From assembly GCA_016285075.1 (NCBI GenBank), contig JAEEQB010000024.1, positions 1-62,872 of the forward strand: a stretch of 62,872 bases of DNA, in the 5' to 3' direction. This document shows positions 44,315 to 51,445 of the stretch, piece by piece. Every line of letters begins with the position of its first letter. Position 1 is the first letter of the stretch. Both the position numbers and the translations under genes were made by a program. A model generated the notes under the pieces. The model saw nothing but the letters and a program-made list of their open reading frames with translations, was not told the origin of the DNA and searched no databases. This DNA is from Prevotella sp. GTDB taxonomy: Bacteria; Bacteroidota; Bacteroidia; Bacteroidales; Bacteroidaceae.

Positions 44315-45273
44315 TGTCTTTGGAGGAATTCTTGACTGAGTGGCACAATGACAGCCCTCTTGTGCTGGTGCATACCAGTGGTTCTACGGGAACGCCGAAG
44401 CCGGTGCTTGTCGAGAAACGGCGTATGCTTGCTTCTGCCCGTGTCACCTGCGACTTCCTGGGCTTGAAGCCTGGTGATACGGCTTTGCTCTGTATGTCAC
44501 TTGACTATATTGCCGGCAAGATGATGGTGGTACGTTCGTTGGAACGTCACCTTCAGCTTGTGACCGTGCCACCAAGCGGCAAACCGGTTTGGAGTGGAAC
44601 GATAGACTTTGCCGCTATGGTACCCTTGCAGGTCTGGAACCTTCTTCATGACCCGGAAGGACGGCTGCGACTGATGCAGGTCCGCCACTTGATTATTGGC
44701 GGCAGTGCCATTGACAATGACTTGGCTGCCGCTTTGTCAGGATTTCCCAACTATGTATGGAGCACCTATGGCATGACCGAAACCTTGTCGCACATAGCTC
44801 TCCGTCGGTTGAATGGACCCGAGGCATCTCAGTGGTATACCCCATTCCCGTCCGTAAAGTTGAGCTTGAACGACGAACAGTGTCTGGTGATTGATGCGCC
44901 AGAGGTCTGTGACGAGTGTCTGGTTACCAACGATATTGCCGAACTTGCCGCAGATGGGCGTTTTAAGATTCTCGGGCGTAAGGATAATGTGATCTGTTCC
45001 GGTGGTTTGAAGATCCACGCCGAGGAACTCGAACGTCAGCTCCATCCCCATCTTCGCGTACCTTTTATCATAACAAAGCGTCCTGACGAGAAGTTTGGTG
45101 AGATGGTTGTCCTGCTTACCGAAGGTTCTGTCGATGAAGCCCGGGATGTCTGCGAGACAATTCTCCCCAAGTTCCACAGACCTCGTGCTTATGTCCATGT
45201 TGACTGCATTCCTCTGACTGCCAATGGGAAACCCGCCCGCAAAGAGGCACAGCAATTAGCCGCCGGCCATTAA
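44311..45273 (+). CDS. menE: o-Succinylbenzoate--CoA ligase (short form)
   Basis: This 320-residue adenylate-forming enzyme has the P-loop HTSGSTGTPKPVLVEKRRM (residues about 21-39), YGMTETLSH near residue 150 and the hinge LGRKDNVICSGGLKIHAEEL. The last lysine region, LTANGKPARKEA, is present. It lacks most of the usual N-terminal subdomain, as do many Bacteroidota MenE proteins. It activates o-succinylbenzoate for MenB. MenH and MenA genes are not in this window. The gene ends 19 bases from the convergent aroB. Confidence 0.9.
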   Translation: MMSLEEFLTEWHNDSPLVLVHTSGSTGTPKPVLVEKRRMLASARVTCDFLGLKPGDTALLCMSLDYIAGKMMVVRSLERHLQLVTVPPSGKPVWSGTIDFAAMVPLQVWNLLHDPEGRLRLMQVRHLIIGGSAIDNDLAAALSGFPNYVWSTYGMTETLSHIALRRLNGPEASQWYTPFPSVKLSLNDEQCLVIDAPEVCDECLVTNDIAELAADGRFKILGRKDNVICSGGLKIHAEELERQLHPHLRVPFIITKRPDEKFGEMVVLLTEGSVDEARDVCETILPKFHRPRAYVHVDCIPLTANGKPARKEAQQLAAGH

Positions 45274-45292
45274 GCTTCTTTTCTTTTCCCCT

Positions 45293-46369
45293 TTAGCCTT
45301 CACGATAGAAGTCGAGGGCTTCTTCTATTTCCTGTTGCGTGGCCGTCTGGTTGATGCGGATGTCGCCGATGTCGCCCAACAGGGTGAAGTTGATCTGTCC
45401 AGCCGTGTTCTTCTTGTCGTGGGTCATGAGCTCCAACAGGGTGGGGTAGTCGTCACAGCTGATGCTCATCCGTCCGTATTGTTCTCGAATGAAACTGACA
45501 GTCTGGCGCATCTTGTCTGTGGGGAAACCTGTCTTCATGCAGCTGAGGTAAAGTTCGCAGACGAGACCGTAGGCGACTGCATAGCCGTGAAGCATTGGAG
45601 CATCTGACTGCCCCCTCCAAAGGGAAGGGTTTCTTAGAGCCAGCGACTCAAAGGCATGACCGATGGTATGGCCAAGATTCAGCGCCTTACGAATACCTTT
45701 TTCTGTCGGGTCTTCCTCTACGATTCTTTCTTTAACCTTTACCGAGTCAGCCACCATGCGCTGTAGCTGCCACAGGTCGGGCTGGTCAAGGTCGAAAGTG
45801 ACCAGCTCTGCCCACATCTGTTCGTTGGAGATCAGTCCGTGTTTCAGCATCTCTGCATAGCCGGAACGTATGTTTTCGGCATCCATCGTCTTGAGGAACA
45901 CGGTGTTAAGTATGACGCTGCTGGCATTGCAGAATACGCCCACCTCGTTTTTCAACCCACCGAAGTTGATGCCTGTCTTACCGCCTACCGATGCGTCAAC
46001 CATGGATAGCAAGGTGGTGGGGACGTTGATGAAACTGATGCCGCGCTTGAAGGTGGCGGCGGCAAAGCCGCCGAGGTCGGTCACCATGCCGCCGCCAAGG
46101 TTCACCATGAGCGAGTGGCGCGTAGCTCCGCCCAGCTGCAGTTCTTCCCATACGTGGGTCAGCGACTCCAACGTCTTGTTTTGGTCGGTGGCACCGATGC
46201 AGATTACCTGAGCGCCCTTCATGCAGGGCAGACTGTCTATCAGGGGCAGACATAATTGCCGGGTGGTATCGTCGACCAACACAAATAAACGGTCGTGTTC
46301 ACACTCATCGATGGCAGTGGCTATAGCATGCTCCAACTGGAGCGATATGATCACCTTTTGCTTTTCCAT
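45293..46369 (-). CDS. aroB: 3-Dehydroquinate synthase
   Basis: The protein has 358 residues. Family motifs are GGGMVTDLGGFAAATFKRG for NAD binding (residues about 91-109), the PTTLLSMVDASVGGKTGIN active-site stretch, a metal-ligand Glu in RSGYAEMLKHGLI and two His in NLGHTIGHAFE and MLHGYAVAYG. It makes 3-dehydroquinate in the shikimate route to chorismate, which also supplies the adjacent men pathway. Transcription is probably from a TACCTTTG box (minus strand 46394-46401), divergent from the cyd operon. Confidence 0.95.
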   Translation of the reverse strand: MEKQKVIISLQLEHAIATAIDECEHDRLFVLVDDTTRQLCLPLIDSLPCMKGAQVICIGATDQNKTLESLTHVWEELQLGGATRHSLMVNLGGGMVTDLGGFAAATFKRGISFINVPTTLLSMVDASVGGKTGINFGGLKNEVGVFCNASSVILNTVFLKTMDAENIRSGYAEMLKHGLISNEQMWAELVTFDLDQPDLWQLQRMVADSVKVKERIVEEDPTEKGIRKALNLGHTIGHAFESLALRNPSLWRGQSDAPMLHGYAVAYGLVCELYLSCMKTGFPTDKMRQTVSFIREQYGRMSISCDDYPTLLELMTHDKKNTAGQINFTLLGDIGDIRINQTATQQEIEEALDFYREG

Positions 46370-46393
46370 AGGGGTTGTTTATAAAAATCGCGG

Positions 46394-46451
46394 CAAAGGT
46401 ACAAAAAAACGGTGTAAAAGTTGGAAGATAAGAAAAAAAATATTACTTTTG
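46394..46451. promoter_or_regulatory. Divergent promoters of aroB and the DUF4492-cydAB operon
   Basis: Minus strand 46394-46401 reads TACCTTTG, 24 bases ahead of aroB. Plus strand 46444-46451 reads TACTTTTG, 28 bases ahead of the DUF4492 ATG at 46480, with GTTG at 46420-46423 at the -33 position (20-base spacer). Confidence 0.6.
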
Positions 46452-46479
46452 CAAAGATTTCTTACCAATCCTTCAGCCT

Positions 46480-46707
46480 ATGAACAAGAACAGTTTCCTT
46501 TATAGGGTATTTGATCTTTACTATGATGGTTTTAGGAACATGACGCTTGGAAAGACGTTGTGGGCTATTATCCTTATCAAGCTGTTTGTCATCTTCGTTG
46601 TGCTGAAGCTTTTCTTCTTTCCTGATTTCCTGAAAAAGAATGCCAATGGTGATGAGGCAGGTTTCGTAGCAACAGAGCTCGTAGACCGCGCCTCCCCCAA
46701 CCCCTAA
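46480..46707 (+). CDS. DUF4492 protein, small membrane companion of cytochrome bd
   Basis: This 75-residue protein has one strong hydrophobic helix (about residues 26-50, with LWAIILIKLFVIFVVLKLFF). The N-terminal YRVFDLYYDGFRNMTLGKTLW stretch is typical of DUF4492. This short family regularly precedes cydA in Bacteroidota and may be a small subunit or assembly factor of the oxidase; that role is inferred from context. The last codons (Pro-Asn-Pro-stop) run into the C-rich repeat array that fills the gap to cydA. Confidence 0.85.
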   Translation: MNKNSFLYRVFDLYYDGFRNMTLGKTLWAIILIKLFVIFVVLKLFFFPDFLKKNANGDEAGFVATELVDRASPNP

Positions 46708-46763
46708 TCCCCCTAACCACCCTAACCACCCTAATCCCCCTAATCACCCTACTCCCCCTACTC
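46701..46763 (+). repeat. Telomere-like 9-base C-rich repeat in the cydA leader
   Basis: Seven consecutive 9-mers of the form (C/A)CCCTAATC, CCCCTAACC or CCCCTACTC run from 46701 to 46763, with degenerate flanks from about 46692 to 46777. The opposite (template) strand reads repeated GGGG or GGGT separated by about 5 bases, a pattern able to form G-quadruplexes. The array overlaps the DUF4492 stop codon and ends 27 to 40 bases before the cydA ATG. Confidence 0.85.
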
Positions 46764-46803
46764 CCCCTTAATCCCTCCGACTCAAATCAAAATCCTTATA
46801 ATT

Positions 46804-48477
46804 ATGCTACAAAACCTGTTCTTATCCATCGATGCCGGAACCATTGACTGGTCACGAGCGCAATTTGCTCTCACGGCAATCTATCACTGGCTTTTCGTTC
46901 CGCTGACGCTGGGACTAGCCGTTATTATGGGAATCGTGGAAACCCGTTACTACCGCAGGAGACAGGCCTTAGCCAAAGGTCAGCCCGTCGACCAGACTGA
47001 CATTGACTTCTGGAAGAATGCGGCGAAGTTCTGGCAAAAGCTCTTTGGTATCAATTTCGCCATGGGTGTTGCGACGGGTATCATCCTTGAGTTTGAGTTC
47101 GGCACCAACTGGTCGAACTATTCTTGGTTTGTCGGTGACATCTTCGGAGCTCCCCTTGCTGTGGAAGGCATTCTGGCTTTCTTCATGGAGTCGACCTTCG
47201 TGGCAGTGATGTTCTTTGGCTGGAAGAAAGTGTCACCTGGATTCCATCTTGCCTCTACTTGGCTTACGGGTCTGGGGGCAACCATCTCTGCATGGTGGAT
47301 TCTCGTTGCAAATGCCTGGATGCAGTATCCTGTGGGCTGCGAGTTCAATCCCGACACCATGCGCAACGAAATGGTGAGCTTTGCCGAGGTGGCTCTTTCG
47401 CCGTTCGCTATTGACAAGTTTTTTCATACTGTCATCTCGTCGTGGATTGTCGGTGCGGTCTTCTGTGTGGCCGTCTGCAGCTGGTATTTACTGAAGCGGC
47501 GCAATACAAGGCTTGCTGTTGAAAGTATGAAGATCGGTGCCTGGGTGGGACTCGTCGCAGCCCTGCTGGCGGGAGCCACAGGCCATCAGTCGGCTCAGAG
47601 AGTAGGGGAGGTGCAACCCATGAAGCTCGCTGCCATGGAAGCGCTTTACAATGGCGGCACAGACCAGGGGCTTACGGCTATTGCCTGGGTGAATCCCTTC
47701 TGCCAGCCTGACTATACCTATGAGGAGTCGGCACCGCTGAAGATCGAGATGCCCTATGCCCTGTCGTTCATGGCAACGAACGATTTCCATGGTTATGTGC
47801 CTGGTATCAACGATATCCTCAACGGCTATACCAAACCCGATGGCACCGTTGAACCTTCTGCTGATGAGAAGATAGAAAGGGGCAGGAAAGCCATTGCTGC
47901 ACTCTCCGCCTATCGCAAGGCGAAAGCTGAGGGAGCCGACGAGGCAACGCTCAACACGCAGCTGTCCATTCTCAAAGCCAACATGAAGTATTTCGGCTAT
48001 GGCTATGTGCGTGACAAGTCAGAACTGGTGCCTTATATCCCCGTCAACTTCTGGGCTTTCCGTATCATGGTGGGTTTGGGCTGTCTGTTCATTCTCTACT
48101 TCATTGTCCTTTTGCTGATGGTTTACGATGTGCCGTTCCTGTCGATAACCACAAGGCGGCTATTGGCTACCGTTGGCCTGCTGCCCGAGACGGCTGCTGA
48201 CAGCAAAGGCGTTACGGGGCTGCCTGCCTGGCATTACTGGGCCGCCGTTGCCTTAGTGCCGTTGGCCTACATCGCTTCTGAGTGCGGATGGCTGGTAGCT
48301 GAGTTCGGCCGTCAGCCGTGGACCATTCAGGACATGCTGCCTACGTGGGCTGCTGTCTCCGACCTCCAGTCGTGCAGCGTCGCCTTTACGTTCATCCTCT
48401 TCCTCATCCTCTTCACGACGATGCTCGCCGTCGAAATCAACATCCTCCTGAAACAAATTAATAATCATAAGTCATGA
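46804..48477 (+). CDS. cydA: Cytochrome bd quinol oxidase subunit I
   Basis: The protein has 557 residues and about nine membrane helices. The N-terminus has RAQFALTAIYHWLFVPLTLG with the haem-ligand histidine. The GVATGIILEFEFGTNWSNY, GAPLAVEGILAFFMESTFV and WMQYPVGCEF motifs are diagnostic. The periplasmic loop of about 130 residues with EIMPYALSF-type sequence would hold the quinol site. It oxidises menaquinol and reduces oxygen to water, with high affinity, suiting an anaerobe that meets traces of oxygen. Its end overlaps cydB by ATGA. Confidence 0.95.
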   Translation: MLQNLFLSIDAGTIDWSRAQFALTAIYHWLFVPLTLGLAVIMGIVETRYYRRRQALAKGQPVDQTDIDFWKNAAKFWQKLFGINFAMGVATGIILEFEFGTNWSNYSWFVGDIFGAPLAVEGILAFFMESTFVAVMFFGWKKVSPGFHLASTWLTGLGATISAWWILVANAWMQYPVGCEFNPDTMRNEMVSFAEVALSPFAIDKFFHTVISSWIVGAVFCVAVCSWYLLKRRNTRLAVESMKIGAWVGLVAALLAGATGHQSAQRVGEVQPMKLAAMEALYNGGTDQGLTAIAWVNPFCQPDYTYEESAPLKIEMPYALSFMATNDFHGYVPGINDILNGYTKPDGTVEPSADEKIERGRKAIAALSAYRKAKAEGADEATLNTQLSILKANMKYFGYGYVRDKSELVPYIPVNFWAFRIMVGLGCLFILYFIVLLLMVYDVPFLSITTRRLLATVGLLPETAADSKGVTGLPAWHYWAAVALVPLAYIASECGWLVAEFGRQPWTIQDMLPTWAAVSDLQSCSVAFTFILFLILFTTMLAVEINILLKQINNHKS

Positions 48478-49622
48478 CCTACGAATTCTTACAGCACTAT
48501 TGGTGTTTCATCGTCTCACTGCTTGGAGCGATACTGGTGTTCTTGTTGTTTGTTCAGGGAGCTAACTCGTTGGCTGGCAGCCTGGGTTGGACTGAAGAAG
48601 GGCGACGTTTGGTCTATAACTCCACCGGTCGCAAGTGGGAGTTCACCTTTACCACCCTTGTCACCTTCGGCGGAGCCTTCTTTGCCTCCTTCCCGCTGTT
48701 CTATTCTACCAGCTTCGGCGGAGCCTATTGGCTGTGGATGATTATCCTCTTCACCTTCGTGCTCCAGGCGGTGAGCTATGAGTTCCAGAACAAGATCGGT
48801 AATTTCCTTGGCCCCAAGACCTTCCAGTTTTTCCTTACGTTGAATGGCATCGTAGGACCCTTGCTCTTGGGTGGTGCCGTTGCCACCTTCTTCGAGGGGT
48901 CAAACTTTATCATCGCCAAGGACAACCTCATCGATGCCGGGGCCATTACTCCGATCATCTCACGTTGGGCCAATGCTTCCCACGGTCTCGATGCTCTGCT
49001 CAATCCCTGGGTGCTCGTCTTCGGCTTTGCCGTGGTCTTCCTGGCTCGTACTCTCGGCATTCTTTATGTGATGAACAATGTGAACGACGAGGACATCCGC
49101 TCACGTGGCAGCGTGCGTCTCATCGGCGCGGCTGTTCCTTTCCTCGTGCTCTTTGTAGCCTATCTCGTACATTTGCTGCTGAAGGAGGGCTTTGCCTTCG
49201 ATCCGGAGACAGGCGTCATCTTCATGGAGCCTTACAAATACCTGCACAACTTCCTAGCCATGTGGTATTTGCTCATCCTCCTGTTGGCAGGTGTCGTACT
49301 GGTGCTCTTTGGCATCGGTAAGACCATTGTCTCTAAGGACTATGTCGGTGGAATCTGGCCCGCAGGCATAGGTACTGTGCTTACTGTGCTGGCTCTGTTG
49401 CTCTGCAGCGCCTGGAACAATACAGCCTACTATCCTTCCACTGCCGACCTTCAGTCATCGTTGACGCTTCAGAACTCCTGCTCGAGTGAGTTTACGCTCC
49501 GCACAATGTTCTATGTCTCGCTGCTTGTTCCTTTCGTTCTGGCTTATATCGTTTATGCCTGGCGTGCCATCGATGCGAAGAAACTCGATAAGGAGGAGAT
49601 CCGGACAGACCACGCCTACTAA
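48474..49622 (+). CDS. cydB: Cytochrome bd quinol oxidase subunit II
   Basis: The protein has 382 residues with about eight hydrophobic helices and the CydB pattern: an N-terminal helix with FVQGANSLAGSLGWTEEGRR, FGGAFFASFPLFYSTSFGGAYW and a C-terminal NTAYYPSTADLQSSLTLQN periplasmic stretch typical of Bacteroidota CydB. It forms the oxidase with CydA, whose gene overlaps its start by 4 bases. No cydC or cydD transporter genes follow. Confidence 0.95.
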   Translation: MTYEFLQHYWCFIVSLLGAILVFLLFVQGANSLAGSLGWTEEGRRLVYNSTGRKWEFTFTTLVTFGGAFFASFPLFYSTSFGGAYWLWMIILFTFVLQAVSYEFQNKIGNFLGPKTFQFFLTLNGIVGPLLLGGAVATFFEGSNFIIAKDNLIDAGAITPIISRWANASHGLDALLNPWVLVFGFAVVFLARTLGILYVMNNVNDEDIRSRGSVRLIGAAVPFLVLFVAYLVHLLLKEGFAFDPETGVIFMEPYKYLHNFLAMWYLLILLLAGVVLVLFGIGKTIVSKDYVGGIWPAGIGTVLTVLALLLCSAWNNTAYYPSTADLQSSLTLQNSCSSEFTLRTMFYVSLLVPFVLAYIVYAWRAIDAKKLDKEEIRTDHAY

Positions 49623-49633
49623 TGACGTTTCTC

Positions 49634-49690
49634 TTGCTTGGAATTCTTGCATAGATTGCTTGGAACTCTTGCATAGATTGCTTGGAACTC
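49634..49690 (+). repeat. 22-base direct repeat after cydB, about 2.5 copies
   Basis: The unit TTGCTTGGAAYTCTTGCATAGA stands at 49634-49655 and 49656-49677, with a partial third copy from 49678 to 49690. It begins 11 bases after the cydB stop codon. Confidence 0.8.
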
Positions 49691-49769
49691 GAGTTGAGAC
49701 TGCTTGAAGAGAACCGTTCTTTCTAGAGCAAACGAAGGCAGAGGGTTCGCCCTTGCCGGAGTTAATAGT

Positions 49770-49850
49770 AAAACAAGTTGTTTTGGTGTCGTTGAGACTA
49801 TCTCTTCGTGTCGTTAAGATAGTTCTTTTCCGACCAAAACAACTTGTTTT
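49770..49850. repeat. 81-base inverted repeat with 18-base perfect arms
   Basis: Arms 49770-49787 (AAAACAAGTTGTTTTGGT) and 49833-49850 are exact reverse complements, and each arm is itself nearly palindromic. Inside, GTGTCGTT(G/A)AGA occurs twice and GACTATCT faces AGATAGTTC. It could act as the cydAB terminator or be a remnant of a small mobile palindrome. Confidence 0.75.
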
Positions 49851-50386
49851 GCTTTTGTGGAAGAATGTGATATCGGTGTGCGTGCACCCTGGGAACGACA
49901 GCTAAGACATAGACGCCCAGAAGGGGCAATAGCTGGGGTTGAGCGCACCCCTAGCACTCGGTGGATAAGTCGCGCTGAAGGGGCAGCCGCTTCTTACTTG
50001 CGGCAGTCGAGTTAATAATAATTTCTGGATTAATTATTCTAATTATTCTAGTTTCTTTTCTAACCAATCTGCGTTTTGTGCCTCGGTCATAAGATGCAGA
50101 AAGTGTCTCCTCTCAGTAACTTGGGGGCACGCCTTCCTTGGCACGGCGATCCTAGCGATGTTCCTCGACGAGGTGCCCCATCAGCATGCTTGGCTACTCT
50201 GTCAGGGACGATGTTGGCGTTTCTTTCCTATCCGCAGGTTGTTCTGACCTACGGTTACTAGGCGGCAATGCATTCGGCGTCAGTGGTAACATCCTTTTAA
50301 GGAGTGGGAAACGTAAGTTAAACAATAGCGCGATGTCTGCCTCCCTTGAGGAAGAAAGGTGAAATGGCATACATGTCAGCGTGATG
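49851..50386. other. Non-coding gap with REP-like elements
   Basis: No convincing gene was found. Palindromic elements of the CGCCCxGAAGGGGCAAxAGC type stand at 49914-49935 and 49971-49991. A frame at 50076-50261 lacks any start signal and is rich in Arg, Ser and Pro as chance frames in GC-rich DNA are. The gap separates the cyd operon from the minus-strand DUF3667 gene. Confidence 0.55.
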
Positions 50387-51373
50387 TCAGCCTCCCTTGA
50401 AAAAGTCTAAGACTAAGATTGCCGCAACAAACAGGATGACCAACAGGACAAACGACATGATGAAGGTCAGCGTGATAGAACCCAGCACACGGAACTTTGA
50501 GTAACCCGACAGTTGTTTGAAGCTGACAAAGACAATCAGCACCGCCAGGAAATCCAGTATGGTGAAGCTCAACAGTTCTCCCGCAATGGAATAGATGCTG
50601 TATGCATTCGATGTATACACCAGAGCCACAACGAATTCGGAGAAACGGAAGTCGGGTATCGACGGCGCATGACGGAGAAACAGATACAGTGGAGAGAAGA
50701 AGAGCAGCAGAAAGAACAGCGAGAACAGCGATGAGTTCTTCTTCCTGAGGCTAAGGAGGAAATCTTTTACTTTCTCAGCCATCATGATTTTACTCCTCAC
50801 AGTCTCGACTAGCTTCTGGTCCTTTGGGCTTTCTTTCCCATCGATATCGATCTTCCACCCCTTATCGCCTTCCATATCAATCTCCGATACGTTCGTATAC
50901 TCGTTTGTTTCTTGGACGTTCTCTGTCTTCTGCGCTAAAGATATCTTTGCATCCTCCTTGTCCTGTTCGTCAGTCAGGGTAAATCCGTGCTCCACCACGA
51001 ACGAAAGAGCCGCTAAGAGGAAGAACATCTTGAAAGGAGGGAAATAGGCCGACTGCATGCCACGGAGATAGTCGCGGATCATGTAGCCAGGACGTAGTAC
51101 AAGGTCACGGATACTGCGAAACATGCCACGGTTGCCCACACCCCAAACGTCGAGGAAAAGCAGAAAGGCTTTCTTGAACGAGAAACGGCCAACATTGGCC
51201 GACTGCCCGCAACGGGGGCAGAAGTTCCCTTGATACACCGTTCCACATGAGGCACACTTATGAGTGGCTTCTGACAGAGGCGCCACTTCGTGCGGTCTGA
51301 GCTGCCAGATATGGAAAGCCCGCAGCCAGACCTTACGCTTTTCTTTGTCTGTGATTACGCTTAATGCATTCAT
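50387..51373 (-). CDS. DUF3667 membrane protein with zinc-ribbon
   Basis: The protein has 328 residues. A zinc ribbon (CASCGTVYQGNFCPRCGQ, residues about 39-56) is followed by the family's core LFLDVWGVGNRGMFRSIRDL and RPGYMIRDYLRGMQSAYFPP. Then come a helix (about 113-127), an acidic loop (about 130-180) and four more hydrophobic helices towards the C-terminus. DUF3667 has no established function. Its promoter lies so close to the ATG that the message may have no leader. Confidence 0.85.
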   Translation of the reverse strand: MNALSVITDKEKRKVWLRAFHIWQLRPHEVAPLSEATHKCASCGTVYQGNFCPRCGQSANVGRFSFKKAFLLFLDVWGVGNRGMFRSIRDLVLRPGYMIRDYLRGMQSAYFPPFKMFFLLAALSFVVEHGFTLTDEQDKEDAKISLAQKTENVQETNEYTNVSEIDMEGDKGWKIDIDGKESPKDQKLVETVRSKIMMAEKVKDFLLSLRKKNSSLFSLFFLLLFFSPLYLFLRHAPSIPDFRFSEFVVALVYTSNAYSIYSIAGELLSFTILDFLAVLIVFVSFKQLSGYSKFRVLGSITLTFIMSFVLLVILFVAAILVLDFFKGG

Positions 51374-51380
51374 CTGGATG

Positions 51381-51411
51381 CAAAAGTACGAATATTTTTT
51401 TAAAGAACAAA
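51381..51411 (-). promoter_or_regulatory. DUF3667 promoter, nearly leaderless
   Basis: Minus strand: TTTG (51408-51411), 19-base spacer, TACTTTTG (51381-51388). Only 7 bases separate the -7 box from the ATG at 51373, so transcription would begin at or next to the start codon. Confidence 0.75.
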
Positions 51412-51445
51412 ATAATGGCAGGGAAAAATACCCCTGCCATTATTT
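51410..51445 (-). terminator. Terminator of the P-type ATPase gene, overlapping its stop and the next promoter
   Basis: Perfect 14-base arms (51410-51423 and 51432-51445, AAATAATGGCAGGG type) enclose an 8-base loop. The right arm reaches into the ATPase stop codon (51444-51446). The left edge shares bases with the -33 box of the DUF3667 gene. Confidence 0.8.

Noticed and set aside
50076..50261. 61-codon frame in the gap after cydB
   Set aside because: It lies among repeat-like elements with no start signal; similar sequence is likely to be dispersed non-coding DNA.
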